Source: Methylobacterium organophilum
Lineage (GTDB): Bacteria; Pseudomonadota; Alphaproteobacteria; Rhizobiales; Beijerinckiaceae
Assembly (NCBI RefSeq): GCF_022179465.1
Contig: NZ_BPQV01000017.1
Coordinates: forward strand, 1 to 64,000
Length of the DNA stretch: 64,000 nucleotides
Direction of reading: 5' to 3'
Positions 38,003-47,340 of the stretch are shown piece by piece. The position numbers were made by a program, and so were the translations under genes. The notes beneath the pieces were generated by a model that saw nothing but the letters and a program-made list of their open reading frames with translations, made no database searches and was not told the DNA's origin. Position 1 is the first letter of the stretch, and each line of letters starts with the position of its first letter.

Positions 38003-38776
38003 TCAGCGAAGCTCTTTTCGCGCCCGCCCGGTCGGGCAGAGATCGAGCAGCACGCAGGCGCCGCAGCGCGGGGCGCGGTGGTGGCAGACCTGCTGGCCGT
38101 GCAGCATCAGCACCTCGTGGTTGTCGTAGAGGGCCTGGGCCGACCAGTCCGCCGGCAGTTGCGCCCGCAGGATCGCGTGGCTCGGGCCGACATCGACCTT
38201 CGGCCCGATCAGCCCGAGCCGCTGGGCGACCCGGTGATGATGGCTGTCGACGGGCAGCGCCGGCATGCGCAGGGTGCTGAAGGCGAGCACCGCCGCGCTC
38301 GTCTTCGGGCCGATGCCGGGGATCGCCTCGAGCCAGGCCCGGGCGGCCTCCACCTCCATCGCCTTCAGGACATCGAGGGAGAGCTCGCCCTGCCGCTCGG
38401 CCACCGCGGCGAGCACGGCCTTGATCCGCGGCGCCTTCAATTCGGGCCAGGTCACGCCCCGGATCGTCTCCTCGATCGCCGCCGTGTCGGCCGCCATCAC
38501 GGCGGCCCAGTCGGGCCAGCGCGCCCGCAGCGCCTTGAAGGCCCGCCCCGACTCCGCGTTGCGGGTGCGGTGGGAGAGCAGCGAGGAGATCAGCTCGCTG
38601 AGGGGATCGAAATCGTGGAAATAGGGGATCGGGCAGCCATAGACGCCGCAGAGGCGCCGGTGGATCTCCAGGGCGCGCGGGGCGGCCTCGGCATCCGGCG
38701 CGGGGTCCGGCGCGGGGTCCGGCTTGGGCCGGGCGCGGGGACGCTTCTGGGCGGAGCTGTCGGGCAGGAAGGACAT
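38003..38776 (-). CDS. Endonuclease III-family DNA glycosylase
   Basis: 257 residues with a Pro-rich N-terminal arm (~35 residues) preceding the HhH-GPD core. The helix-hairpin-helix and catalytic Lys are in [15 protein letters not shown], the general Asp in [15 protein letters not shown], and the C-terminal 4Fe-4S cluster cysteines follow C-x6-C-x2-C-x5-C ([17 protein letters not shown]). Removes oxidised pyrimidines and cuts abasic sites. Slightly divergent from Nth (SHHHR instead of THVxR), so a paralogue of nth is possible. Confidence 0.88.
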   Translation of the reverse strand: MSFLPDSSAQKRPRARPKPDPAPDPAPDAEAAPRALEIHRRLCGVYGCPIPYFHDFDPLSELISSLLSHRTRNAESGRAFKALRARWPDWAAVMAADTAAIEETIRGVTWPELKAPRIKAVLAAVAERQGELSLDVLKAMEVEAARAWLEAIPGIGPKTSAAVLAFSTLRMPALPVDSHHHRVAQRLGLIGPKVDVGPSHAILRAQLPADWSAQALYDNHEVLMLHGQQVCHHRAPRCGACVLLDLCPTGRARKELR

Positions 38777-38837
38777 GGAGGCCGAATCCGCGAGGGATTC
38801 GGCCGGTTCCCGCGCCGGGCCACTTCCTTCGGGGCGC

Positions 38838-39587
38838 TTACTTCGTCAGCGCGTAGATGTTCACGTCGAGCTTCTCGTCCGCCTTGTCGGTCAGGTCGGT
38901 CACGTATTCCTCGACGAAGCGGTCCTGCACGGCGATGTCCTTGGCGTCGAGATAGGCGGTGAGCGTCTCGTAGGTGCCGTCGATCTCGTCGTAGGATCCC
39001 TTGTGGGGAAACCGCATCGCCTTGCCGGCCGGAGTGGTGCCGAAGCGCAGGCCCTCCTCCGTCGGCGGGTTGGCGGGCGTCGCCTCGATCGGAATCATCG
39101 CCTCGTAGTCGAAGCCCGCATCCTCGGTCTTCATGAAGATCGCGATCGGGCGGCCGGTCGCCTTGACGCCCGCCTTGGCCAGCGCCGCCTCGATCCGCGC
39201 GAAGCTCGCCTTCAGGCTCGGCACCGCCTCCTCCCACTTGGTGGTGCCGGACACGATGGCCGCCGGCTTGGGGGCGAGGGTGACCGTCTCCACGTCGTTC
39301 GACTCGGCACTCGGCGGCACCAGCGTCTGGCGGGGGCTGGGACCCGCCGCGCTCGGCGGGGGAGCCCCGGGCGGGGTCTGCCGCACCGGCGCCTGCTCCG
39401 GGGCGGGGGCAGGCGTGCCCCCCTCGGATTTCGACGGGTCGGGCTGCGTCGTCGTCGGCAGCGGCGTCTTCTCGGCGGGCGAGGGCGCGTTGGACGGCGG
39501 GGGCGCCTTCTCGTCCGCCCAGGCCGGCAGGCTCGCGCCGCCGACGAGAAGCGAGAGGGCGAGGAAGGGAGCGGGCAGACGGATCAA
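38838..39587 (-). CDS. Exported protein with GyrI-like ligand-binding domain, TTG start
   Basis: About 249 residues from the TTG complement at 39585-39587, preceded at six bases by GGGAG; no ATG or GTG in frame gives a better start. Residues 1-23 form a signal peptide (LIRLPAPFLALSLLVGGASLPAWA). Then a ~80-residue Pro/Ala/Thr-rich linker (PSNAPSPAEKTPLPTTTQPDPSKSEGG...) and a C-terminal GyrI/AraC effector-binding-type domain (GRPIAIFMKTEDAGFDYEAMIPIEA, FPHKGSYDEIDGTYETLTAYLDAKDI, RFVEEYVTDLTD). The same domain binds drugs in regulators; here the protein is periplasmic, so it may bind a small molecule in that compartment. Convergent with nothing; divergent from dapF. Confidence 0.75.
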   Translation of the reverse strand: MIRLPAPFLALSLLVGGASLPAWADEKAPPPSNAPSPAEKTPLPTTTQPDPSKSEGGTPAPAPEQAPVRQTPPGAPPPSAAGPSPRQTLVPPSAESNDVETVTLAPKPAAIVSGTTKWEEAVPSLKASFARIEAALAKAGVKATGRPIAIFMKTEDAGFDYEAMIPIEATPANPPTEEGLRFGTTPAGKAMRFPHKGSYDEIDGTYETLTAYLDAKDIAVQDRFVEEYVTDLTDKADEKLDVNIYALTK

Positions 39588-39858
39588 GAAAGACTCCCGA
39601 ATGGCCCTGCCGACCGCCCGCGCTGATTCGCGCGCGGCTCCCGGGCACGGCGTCCTACGTAGCGACGAAGCCCCGCGCCTGCGAGGGTGCGCGCCTCGGC
39701 GAGGCGGATCCGGCGCGGGATCGTGACCCGGCGCGGCCTGCATGCCACGCCCCCGTACCCCGCCCGGGTCTCGCGCCCGGCGGCCCGGGCTGCCATATAG
39801 CCCCCGGCTTCCAACCATCCGCCGCCTCTCATCCGAGCCCCATCGGCACACAGGCCTC

Positions 39859-40752
39859 ATGAGTCCTCTCGCACATCGTCGTTTCCTCAAGATGCACGGC
39901 GCCGGCAACGCGATCGTGGTGCTGGACCTGCGCGGCAGCGGCCTCACCGTCGCGCCGGAAGAAGCCCGCGCCATCGGGCGGGATTCGCGCTCGCGCTTCG
40001 ACCAGCTCATGGTGATCCACGACGCGCAGAGCCCCGGCACCGACGCGTTCATGCGGATCTACAACACCGACGGCTCGGAATCGGGGGCCTGCGGCAACGG
40101 CACCCGCTGCGTCGCCTATGCCATGTTCGACGACCCCGCGATGGCGCGCCCGGCCGAGGGCGGCACCCTGACGCTGGAGACCAGGGCGGGGCTCGTGGCC
40201 GTGCGCCGGGTCGCCGACCGCTCCTTCACCGTCGATATGGGCCGCCCCCGCCTGAACTGGGACGAGATCCCGCTGGCCGAGCCCTTCCCCGACACGCGGC
40301 GGATCGAGTTGCAGATCGGGCCGATCGACGCGCCGGTGCTGCATTCCCCGAGCGCGGTGAGCATGGGCAACCCGCATGCGATCTTCTTCGTCGAGACCGA
40401 CCCGGACGGCTACGATCTCGGCCGCATCGGCCCGCTGCTGGAAGCCCATCCGCTCTTCCCCGAGCGGGCCAACATCTCGATCGCGCAGGTGACCGGCCGC
40501 GAGACGATCAAGCTGCGGGTCTGGGAGCGCGGGGCCGGCCTCACCCTCGCCTGCGGCACCGCCGCCTGCGCCACGGCGGTGGCCGCCGCGCGCCTGCGCA
40601 TGATCGGCCGGCAGGCCACGGTGAGCCTGCCCGGCGGCGATCTCTTCATCGAGTGGCGCGCCGACGACCACGTGCTGATGACCGGCCCGGTCTTTCTCGA
40701 AGGGGAGGGCACCTTCGACCCCGCGATCTTCGCCGGATGCGCGGCGGAATGA
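39859..40752 (+). CDS. dapF: Diaminopimelate epimerase
   Basis: 297 residues from ATG 39859 ([24 protein letters not shown]). Converts LL- to meso-diaminopimelate for lysine and peptidoglycan. Both catalytic cysteines are present: Cys78 in [11 protein letters not shown] and Cys232 in [12 protein letters not shown], along with the phosphate-like loop. Its stop codon overlaps the mtaB ATG (ATGA at 40749-40752), a common pairing in Rhizobiales. The 271-base gap upstream is the divergent promoter region with the GyrI-like gene; no clear promoter boxes were found. Confidence 0.96.
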   Translation: MSPLAHRRFLKMHGAGNAIVVLDLRGSGLTVAPEEARAIGRDSRSRFDQLMVIHDAQSPGTDAFMRIYNTDGSESGACGNGTRCVAYAMFDDPAMARPAEGGTLTLETRAGLVAVRRVADRSFTVDMGRPRLNWDEIPLAEPFPDTRRIELQIGPIDAPVLHSPSAVSMGNPHAIFFVETDPDGYDLGRIGPLLEAHPLFPERANISIAQVTGRETIKLRVWERGAGLTLACGTAACATAVAAARLRMIGRQATVSLPGGDLFIEWRADDHVLMTGPVFLEGEGTFDPAIFAGCAAE

Positions 40753-41972
40753 GCGTCGAGACGCTCACCTTCGGCTGCCGGCTCAACACCGTCGAGTCGG
40801 AGGCGATGCGCGCCGCCGCCGAGGCCGCGGGCGGGGGCGACCTCCTGCTCGTCAACACCTGCGCCGTCACCGCGGAGGCCGGGCGGCAGGCCCGCAAGGC
40901 GATCCGCGGGGCCGCCCGGGCGCGGCCCGACCGGCCCATCGTCGTCACCGGCTGCGGCGCCGAGGTGGAGCGGGAGGCCTATGCCGCCATGCCGGAGGTG
41001 TCCCGCCTCGTCGGCAACGCCGCCAAGACGCGGCCGGAGACCTGGACCGGCGACGCTGCGCCTCCGGGCACCGTCATGGAGGAGCGCCGCCTCGCCCCCG
41101 TCCGGGCCGACGCCCTGGAGGGGCATACCCGCGCCTTCGTCGCCGTGCAGAACGGCTGCGACCATCGCTGCACCTTCTGCGTCATCCCGTTCGGCCGCGG
41201 CCGTTCCCGCTCGCTGCCCCCGGACGCGGTGGTCGAGCAGGTCGCCCGCATCGTCGACCGGGGCGGCTGCGAGGTCGTGCTGACCGGGGTCGACCTCACG
41301 GCCTATGGCCGCGACCTCGCGGCGGGCCTGAGCCTCGGCACCCTGGTCCGGCGCATCCTGAAGGGGGTGCCGGATCTGGCGCGGCTGCGCCTGTCCTCGA
41401 TCGATTCCATCGAGGCCGATCCGGCCCTCGTCGCCGCCTTCGCCGAGGAGCCGCGGCTGATGCCGCACGTCCATCTCTCCCTACAGGCGGGGGACGACCT
41501 CATCCTCAAGCGCATGAAGCGGCGCCACAGCCGCTCCGAGGCGATCGCCTTCTGCGACAGGCTCAAGGCCCTGCGCCCCGGCATCGTCTTCGGAGCGGAC
41601 CTGATCGCCGGCTTCCCCACCGAAACCGAACCCCACTTCACCCGCTCCCTCGACCTCGTCGCGGAATGCGGGCTGACCCATCTCCACGTCTTCCCCTATT
41701 CCCCCCGGCCGGGCACGCCGGCCGCACGCATGCCGCAAGTCGCGCCGGAGATCGTGCGCGATCGCGCCTCCCGCCTGCGCGCCGCGGGGGAAGCGGCGCT
41801 CGTTCGCCATCTCGACGGCGAGATCGGCGCCGTGCGGCGGGTCTTGACCGAGCGGGGCGGCATCGGCCGCACCGAAGGCTTCGCGCGGGTCCGCCTCCCC
41901 GGCGCAGCCACGGGCGAACTGCGCACCGTGCACGTCACCGGCCATGACGGGCAGATGCTCTCGGCGAGGTGA
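40749..41972 (+). CDS. mtaB: tRNA (N6-threonylcarbamoyladenosine37) methylthiotransferase MtaB
   Basis: 407 residues from ATG 40749, overlapping dapF. Radical SAM methylthiotransferase: N-terminal UPF0004 domain with [14 protein letters not shown] (Cys10) and further Cys in [21 protein letters not shown] and VTGCGAEVE (second [4Fe-4S]); radical SAM motif C-x3-C-x2-C in [22 protein letters not shown] near 140-160; C-terminal TRAM-like segment. Adds the methylthio group to ct6A/t6A at position 37 of tRNAs reading ANN codons. No TRAM recognisable at full length, which fits MtaB rather than MiaB. Confidence 0.93.
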   Translation: MSVETLTFGCRLNTVESEAMRAAAEAAGGGDLLLVNTCAVTAEAGRQARKAIRGAARARPDRPIVVTGCGAEVEREAYAAMPEVSRLVGNAAKTRPETWTGDAAPPGTVMEERRLAPVRADALEGHTRAFVAVQNGCDHRCTFCVIPFGRGRSRSLPPDAVVEQVARIVDRGGCEVVLTGVDLTAYGRDLAAGLSLGTLVRRILKGVPDLARLRLSSIDSIEADPALVAAFAEEPRLMPHVHLSLQAGDDLILKRMKRRHSRSEAIAFCDRLKALRPGIVFGADLIAGFPTETEPHFTRSLDLVAECGLTHLHVFPYSPRPGTPAARMPQVAPEIVRDRASRLRAAGEAALVRHLDGEIGAVRRVLTERGGIGRTEGFARVRLPGAATGELRTVHVTGHDGQMLSAR

Positions 41973-41974
41973 CG

Positions 41975-42670
41975 TCAGGCAGGAAGCCCACAACGCGCGA
42001 GCTCGGAACGCATCCGCTCCGGCGGGGGCGCCTCCACCCGGATCGGATCCTTGCGTGGATAGAGAGGGAGGACGAGGGCGCGGGCATGCAGGTGGAGATC
42101 CGCGCCGCGTGGCGCCGTCCCGTAGACGGCATCGCCCAGGATCGGCCAGCCGGAAGCGGCGCAATGCACGCGAAGCTGATGCGTGCGGCCGGTGACGGGC
42201 TTCAACTTCAGAACGGTGCGCCCGGCCGCGGGATCGCGCCCGAGCACCCGCCAATGGGTGAGAGAGGGATCGCCTGCGGGGTCGACCTTCATCCACCAGC
42301 TCCGCGGGTCATTGGAACGCTTGGCGAGAGGCAGGTCGATCGTGCCGGCTTCGTCGGGGGGCCCGCCCTCGACCACCGCCCAATAGGTCTTCTCCACGGC
42401 GCTCTCCGCGAAGAGGCGGTTGAGCCGCGCCAGCGCCTTGGCATGGCGCCCGAGCACCAGGCAACCGGAGGTGTCGCGGTCGAGCCGGTGGGCCGCCTGC
42501 GGCCGCTTCGGCAACCCGAAGCGCAGGGCGTCCAGATAATCGGTCAGCGTCGGGCCGCCCTTCGGTCCGGGATGCACCGGCAAACCCGCCGGTTTGTCGA
42601 TGACGAGCATCAGGGCGTCGCGGTAGAGGAGGCGCGCACTTATGTCGGTGATGAGTGTTTGGGCCGGCAT
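41975..42670 (-). CDS. RluA-family pseudouridine synthase
   Basis: 231 residues, convergent with mtaB with two bases between stops. Catalytic Asp in AAHRLDRDTSGCLVLGRHAKAL (about residues 60-80) and the conserved KPAGLPVHPGP, VEKTYWAVVEG and GRTHQLRVHCAASGWPILGD segments define the family. Short form without an S4 domain; the exact rRNA or tRNA target (RluA/TruC-like) cannot be fixed from sequence. Confidence 0.92.
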   Translation of the reverse strand: MPAQTLITDISARLLYRDALMLVIDKPAGLPVHPGPKGGPTLTDYLDALRFGLPKRPQAAHRLDRDTSGCLVLGRHAKALARLNRLFAESAVEKTYWAVVEGGPPDEAGTIDLPLAKRSNDPRSWWMKVDPAGDPSLTHWRVLGRDPAAGRTVLKLKPVTGRTHQLRVHCAASGWPILGDAVYGTAPRGADLHLHARALVLPLYPRKDPIRVEAPPPERMRSELARCGLPA

Positions 42671-42714
42671 CGCATCGTTTCGCTAGTGACGCCGGCCGCC
42701 GGGAGCAAGATCGA

Positions 42715-44013
42715 ATGAGCGACGAGGAAAAGCCGGGCTGGTTCGGCCGGCTGTTCGGACGGAAGGGCAAGGAGGCATCGCAGCCGGCAGCCGCCGACGA
42801 GGCCGCCACGCTGGATCCGATCTCGCCGGCCTCGGAGTCGGAGGGCCAGCCCGATTTCGCCACAGGTGCGGACGACATCGCGGCCGTGCCCCTGCCGCCG
42901 AGCGAGCCCTCGCCCGAGGACCCGGACAAGAACACGGTTCCCGACGAGGTCGAGGGTGCCGATCTCCAGCCCGTCGCCGACGAGGACGCGCCGCCCGCCG
43001 GGACGGCGGGCGACGACCCCGAGCACGGCACAGCACCGGTTTCCTCCCTCGTCTCCGCCGAAACCCCGGCAGAGGCGCCGGCCGAGGAGAAGCGCGGCTG
43101 GTGGAGCCGGCTCACTGCCGGCATGCGCCGCACCTCCTCAGCCCTGTCCGACCGGGTCACGGGGGTTTTCACGAAGCGGAAGCTTGATGCCGACACGCTG
43201 GAGGAGCTGGAAGATGCGTTGATCCAGGCGGATTTCGGGGTCGAGACGGCCATGCGGATCTCCGAAGCCGTCGGCAAGGGGCGCTACGAGAAGGGCATCT
43301 CCGCCGACGAAGTCCGCGCCATCCTCGCCACGGAGGTCGAGCGGGCCCTGGCTCCCGTCGCCCATCCCCTCGCGGTCGACGCGACCCGGAAACCCTTCGT
43401 GATCCTGATGGTCGGCGTGAACGGCGCCGGGAAGACCACCACCATCGGCAAGCTCGCCTCCAAGCTGAAGGCGGAGGGGCGCAGCGTGATGCTGGCGGCC
43501 GGCGACACCTTCCGCGCCGCGGCGATCGAGCAGCTCAAGGTCTGGGGCGAGCGCACGGGCACGCCGGTGATCGGCGGCGCCCAGGGGGCGGATGCGGCCG
43601 GCCTCGCCTTCGACGCCCTGCAGCGGGCGAAGGAGGCGGGCACGGACGTGCTCCTGATCGACACCGCCGGCCGGCTCCAGAACAAGGCCGGGCTGATGGC
43701 GGAGCTCGAGAAGGTGGTGCGGGTGATCCGCAAGCTCGACCCCGAGGCGCCCCACGCCGCGCTCCTCGTGCTCGACGCGACCGTCGGCCAGAACGCCCTC
43801 AGCCAGGTCGAGCTGTTCTCCCAGGCGGCGCCGATCAGCGGGCTGGTGATGACCAAGCTCGACGGCACGGCCCGGGGCGGCATCCTGGTGGCGCTCGCGG
43901 CCAAGTTCGGCCTGCCGGTGCACTTCATCGGCGTCGGCGAGGGCGTGGAGGATCTGGAGCCCTTCGCGGCCCGGGATTTCGCCCGCGCCATCGCCGGGCT
44001 GGAGAAGGATTAG
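42715..44013 (+). CDS. ftsY: Signal recognition particle receptor FtsY
   Basis: 432 residues from ATG 42715 (MSDEEKPGWFGRLFGRKGKEAS). The first ~140 residues are a long acidic A domain (rich in Asp/Glu/Pro) with a membrane-anchoring amphipathic start, then the N domain, then the GTPase domain: GVNGAGKTTTIGKLASKLK (G1), DTAGRLQNKAGLM (G3), VLDATVGQNAL, TKLDGTARGG (G4) and VGEGVEDLEPFAARDFARA at the C-terminus. Docks ribosome-SRP complexes on the membrane at SecYEG. The stop codon is embedded in the antiparallel end of vapC. Confidence 0.96.
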   Translation: MSDEEKPGWFGRLFGRKGKEASQPAAADEAATLDPISPASESEGQPDFATGADDIAAVPLPPSEPSPEDPDKNTVPDEVEGADLQPVADEDAPPAGTAGDDPEHGTAPVSSLVSAETPAEAPAEEKRGWWSRLTAGMRRTSSALSDRVTGVFTKRKLDADTLEELEDALIQADFGVETAMRISEAVGKGRYEKGISADEVRAILATEVERALAPVAHPLAVDATRKPFVILMVGVNGAGKTTTIGKLASKLKAEGRSVMLAAGDTFRAAAIEQLKVWGERTGTPVIGGAQGADAAGLAFDALQRAKEAGTDVLLIDTAGRLQNKAGLMAELEKVVRVIRKLDPEAPHAALLVLDATVGQNALSQVELFSQAAPISGLVMTKLDGTARGGILVALAAKFGLPVHFIGVGEGVEDLEPFAARDFARAIAGLEKD

Positions 44014-44408
44014 GGCAGGGCCGGCGCGATGTCGGTGCGCGCGAAATCCGCGCCCTTGAACAGCAGCGGCGCATCCAGCGATTTCGCCAGGGCGTAGGAG
44101 AAGCAATCGCCGAAATTCAGCCCGGCCGGATGCCGGCCCTTGCCGAACCGGGCAAAGGCATCCGCTGCGAGCCGGACGAGGGCGTGATCGACGGGGTGGA
44201 TGTCGATCTGCTCGCGGGCGAGCCAGGCGTCGAGATCCGCCCGGGCCGCCTGCCATCGGCCTATCACCATCGCGCATTCGAGATAGGTGGCAGCCGACAT
44301 GACGCGGCGCGGTCGCGACCGCACGGCCTCGCTCAAGAGGTCGGCATCCGCCTCGTTCGCGAGGATCGCGATGAAGACAGACGTGTCGATGACGTGGCAG
44401 TCGCTCAC
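44010..44408 (-). CDS. vapC: VapC-type PIN-domain ribonuclease toxin
   Basis: 132 residues from GTG at 44408, overlapping the vapB stop by four bases. PIN fold: VIDTSVFIAILANEADADLL (Asp8-type first acidic residue), SAATYLECAMVIGRW (Glu) and LNFGDCFSYALAKSLDAPLLFKGADFARTDI (second and third Asp), a complete set of acidic catalytic residues. VapC toxins cut tRNA or rRNA. It converges on ftsY so tightly that the stop codons overlap: ftsY TAG 44011-44013, vapC TAA complement 44010-44012. Confidence 0.9.
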   Translation of the reverse strand: MSDCHVIDTSVFIAILANEADADLLSEAVRSRPRRVMSAATYLECAMVIGRWQAARADLDAWLAREQIDIHPVDHALVRLAADAFARFGKGRHPAGLNFGDCFSYALAKSLDAPLLFKGADFARTDIAPALP

Positions 44409-44665
44409 ACGGGCAGGCCGTTCTCGTCGTAGGCCAGGACCTCGTCGAGGGGGCGCGAATCAATCAGAACGCGCGCCTGCACGCTTTCCCGCAGGAGGCG
44501 GGCGGATTCCTTGGCATCCACGGGCATCCGTTCCCGACCAGGGGCGAGCCTGTCGCGCTCGCGGCGCAGGAGCTCGACGATCAGATCCGCCCGGTCCCGC
44601 CCCGTCGCCCGTTCCAGGTCGACGAGGAGGGCTTCGGCCTCCGGGTTCTCGATCCTGATCGTCAT
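44405..44665 (-). CDS. vapB: VapB-type antitoxin
   Basis: 86 residues, MTIRIENPEAEALLVDLERATGRDRADLIVELLRRERDRLAP. The N-terminal ~30 residues form the ribbon-helix-helix-like arm of PSK/VapB antitoxins that dimerises and binds the operator; the C-terminal part would mask the toxin active site. The start is a clean ATG. Upstream 214 bases (44666-44879) up to the yciB start hold no gene; no operator palindrome was noticed. Confidence 0.85.
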   Translation of the reverse strand: MTIRIENPEAEALLVDLERATGRDRADLIVELLRRERDRLAPGRERMPVDAKESARLLRESVQARVLIDSRPLDEVLAYDENGLPV

Positions 44666-44879
44666 GTCCGACCGTGGCGGCGCGATCGCCGCAGTTGGAG
44701 CGCGCTTCGTCGCAGTGGAGACCGCTTCGGCGTGAACGCGCGTTGTGACGGGGCCTGGAGCCGCGTCCGGTCCGAGGGGAGGGGCCCGGCTCTAGGAATA
44801 CGCAACGCCCTGTCCTACACCCGCCGCGCCGCCGCCGCCATCACCGGCCGGACGCCGGCGAAGGCCACCAGAACGCCCG

Positions 44880-45491
44880 ATGAAGATCGAATCCGTCCCG
44901 CCCCGCCGGCACCTGCCGCCGCTCCTCAAGCTCGCCCTGGAGCTCGGGCCGCTCGTCGTCTTCTTCCTCGTCAATTCCTATGCGGAGCGCTTCGGCGTCT
45001 CGCCCGACCAGAAGCTGTTCGTGGCGACCGGCGTCTTCATCGCGGCGACGGTGGTCGCGCTGGCCGCCCATTTCGCCCTGGTGCGCCGGCTGCCGGTGAT
45101 GCCCCTCGTCTCGGGCGTCGTGGTGGTGGTGTTCGGCGGCCTGACGCTCGCGCTTCAGGACAAGACCTTCATCATGATGAAGCCGACCATCGTGAACGGC
45201 CTGTTCGGGGTGGTGCTGCTCGGCGGGCTGGCCTTCGGCCGCTCGCTGCTCTCCGTCGCCCTCGACAGCATGTTCAACCTCACCGAGGAGGGCTGGCGCA
45301 AGCTCACCTTCCGCTGGGGCGTGTTCTTCCTGGCCCTGGCCGTCCTCAACGAGGCGGTCTGGCGCACGCAGACGGAAGACTTCTGGGTCAGCTTCAAGGT
45401 GTTCGGCATCATGCCGCTCACCATCGCCTTCGCGCTGGCCCAGACGCCCCTGCTGATGCGCTACGAGCGCAAGGACAAGGCCGAGGCCTGA
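44880..45491 (+). CDS. yciB: Inner membrane-spanning protein YciB (septation protein A)
   Basis: 203 residues with about five hydrophobic segments ([102 protein letters not shown]). The conserved DLLPVxxFF-like [14 protein letters not shown] start and [18 protein letters not shown] are characteristic of the family, which maintains envelope integrity and cell-division-related functions. Convergent with ccmG, four bases between stops. Confidence 0.92.
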   Translation: MKIESVPPRRHLPPLLKLALELGPLVVFFLVNSYAERFGVSPDQKLFVATGVFIAATVVALAAHFALVRRLPVMPLVSGVVVVVFGGLTLALQDKTFIMMKPTIVNGLFGVVLLGGLAFGRSLLSVALDSMFNLTEEGWRKLTFRWGVFFLALAVLNEAVWRTQTEDFWVSFKVFGIMPLTIAFALAQTPLLMRYERKDKAEA

Positions 45492-45495
45492 TCCG

Positions 45496-46110
45496 TCACG
45501 GGGAGGCCGCCGCGATCTTGCCCGCGGCGCGGATCTTGGCGAGCACGTCGCCGTAATTCTCCGCGGTCACGATGCCGACGAGCTTGTCGCGGATCGTGCC
45601 GTCCGGCCCGATGATGAACGTCTCCGGCACGCCGTAGACCCCGAAATCGATGCCGACGCGGCCGCTCGCATCCGCGCCCACCGCGGCGAAGGGGACGCCG
45701 TTGCGCGCCAGGAAGCGACGCCCGGCCTCGGCGCCATCCTTGTAGTCGATGCCGACCAAGCGAATGCCGGGCTCCCGGGACAGGCGCATCAGCATCGGGT
45801 GCTCGACCTGGCAGGGCGCACACCAGGAGGCCCAGAAGTTCAGGACCGTCACCTGGCCCTTGAGATCGGCGGAGGACAGGCCCGGCACCGGCTGCCCCTC
45901 GGCCGAGAGGCCGGCGACGGGACCGAGATCGAAAGCCGGGACGGGCTTGCCGATCAGCGCGGAGGGAAGCGCCTGCGGATCGACGCCCGAATGCAGCCGC
46001 AGGAAGAACAGGCCGGCGAGGATCGCGAAGACCAGCACCGGCAGCAGGACCAGCAGCGAGCGCCGCACCGGCTCCGCCGGGGCGTCGTGGGGGGAGGGGG
46101 TCTCGCTCAT
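45496..46110 (-). CDS. ccmG: Cytochrome c maturation thiol:disulfide reductase CcmG/DsbE
   Basis: 204 residues from ATG at 46110, overlapping the ccmD stop by four bases. One N-terminal membrane anchor (SLLVLLPVLVFAILAGLFFLRL) and a periplasmic thioredoxin fold with the WCAPC active site in NFWASWCAPCQVEHPMLMRLS. It reduces apocytochrome c cysteines before heme attachment. Last gene of the ccmC-ccmD-ccmG minus-strand operon. Confidence 0.93.
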   Translation of the reverse strand: MSETPSPHDAPAEPVRRSLLVLLPVLVFAILAGLFFLRLHSGVDPQALPSALIGKPVPAFDLGPVAGLSAEGQPVPGLSSADLKGQVTVLNFWASWCAPCQVEHPMLMRLSREPGIRLVGIDYKDGAEAGRRFLARNGVPFAAVGADASGRVGIDFGVYGVPETFIIGPDGTIRDKLVGIVTAENYGDVLAKIRAAGKIAAASP

Positions 46111-46274
46111 GGCCGCGGCGGCGTCCGGCTCGCTTCGAGGGCGGCCAGCGCCCGGTTCTGCGCCCGGCGGTCGCGCCAGGCGTTGAGGATGAGGCCCGCG
46201 ATCACGAGGGCCGTGAAGCCGTAGGCGCCGAGGATGAAGCCCGCATGGGGGCCGAGCTGGGCGGTCAGGTCCAT
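46107..46274 (-). CDS. ccmD: Cytochrome c maturation protein CcmD
   Basis: 55 residues from the ATG complement at 46272-46274 (MDLTAQLGPHAGFILGAYGFTALVIAGLILNAWRDRRAQNRAL). One membrane helix (HAGFILGAYGFTALVIAGLILNAW) followed by a positively charged cytosolic tail, the exact layout of CcmD, which stabilises the CcmABC-CcmE complex. The start overlaps no gene, but its stop overlaps ccmG; ccmC ends ten bases upstream. Confidence 0.9.
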   Translation of the reverse strand: MDLTAQLGPHAGFILGAYGFTALVIAGLILNAWRDRRAQNRALAALEASRTPPRP

Positions 46275-46284
46275 CGTGACACCC

Positions 46285-47076
46285 TCAGACCGGCTGGCCC
46301 ACGGGAAGGGGCGATGCCGGCGCCATGGCGGCCCCTGCATCGAGCCGCTCGGCCTCGCGGATCGTCAGCGCCCGCACCCGGCGGCGCAGGATCTCCGTGC
46401 GCATGCCGTAGAGATGCAGGCTCACGCCCAGCAGGGTGAAGGCGAGGATCATCGCGAGCAGCGGATAGAGCATCGACGGATCGATGGTCGAGCCGCCCAT
46501 GCGCAGGATCGAGGCCGGCTGGTGCAGCGTCGACCACCAGTTCACGGAGAACTTGATGATCGGCAGGTTCACCGCCCCCACCAGCGTGAGGATGGCGATG
46601 GCACGGGCCGCCCGGTTGGGATCCTCGATGGTGCGCCACAGGGCGATGATGCCGCAATAGATCAGGAACAGGATCAGCATTGAGGTCAGCCGGGCATCCC
46701 AGACCCAGTAGGTGCCCCACATCGGCTTGCCCCAGAGCGAGCCGGTGACGAGGCAGACCAGGGTGAACATCGCCCCGATCGGCGCCGCGGCCCGCTGCGC
46801 CACATCGGCCAACGGATGCCGCCAGACCAGCGTACCGATCGCCGAGACCGCCATCGCGCCGTAGAAGAACACCCCGAGCCAGGCCGCGGGCACGTGGATG
46901 TACATGATCCGCACGGTCTCGCCCTGCTGGTAGTCCGGCGGCACCACGAACCAGGTGAGATAGAGCCCGGCGGCGATCAGAAGCGCCGAGGCAGCCGCGA
47001 GCCAGGGCAGCAGGCGCCCCGACCAGCGCATGAAGTGCCCCGGATGGGCGAGGCGGTTCCAGAAGGCGGTCCACAT
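46285..47076 (-). CDS. ccmC: Heme-handling membrane protein CcmC
   Basis: 263 residues with about six membrane segments. The tryptophan-rich WWD-type motif that presents heme is WGTYWVWDARLTSMLILF (about 120-135), with flanking His residues in VRIMYIHVPAAWLGVFFYGAM and the GSTIDPSMLYPLLAMILAF segment. CcmC delivers heme to CcmE. Start ATG complement at 47074-47076. The 264 bases to the divergent transglutaminase-like gene are the likely promoter region; nothing specific stood out. Confidence 0.94.
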   Translation of the reverse strand: MWTAFWNRLAHPGHFMRWSGRLLPWLAAASALLIAAGLYLTWFVVPPDYQQGETVRIMYIHVPAAWLGVFFYGAMAVSAIGTLVWRHPLADVAQRAAAPIGAMFTLVCLVTGSLWGKPMWGTYWVWDARLTSMLILFLIYCGIIALWRTIEDPNRAARAIAILTLVGAVNLPIIKFSVNWWSTLHQPASILRMGGSTIDPSMLYPLLAMILAFTLLGVSLHLYGMRTEILRRRVRALTIREAERLDAGAAMAPASPLPVGQPV

Positions 47077-47340
47077 GCCGCCCGTTTACCGCGCTGTGCG
47101 GTGCACCAGCAATGCACGAGGCCGGCACCGCGACGGTGCGTCCAACGCCGCTCGGATCGTGCCCCGACGCTTCAACCCGACGCGCGGAAAGGACCGAACC
47201 GGTCCCGGCCGCCCGGAGCGAAACTCCTTGCCCTGCGCAACATTTGTGCAGCGCTCTCCCCTCTATCCGCAGGCGCGGCTGGAACAGCGCGCGCGCAGGG
47301 ATGTTCTGGGGGTTCACATTGTCGACCTGTGGACCCCAAG

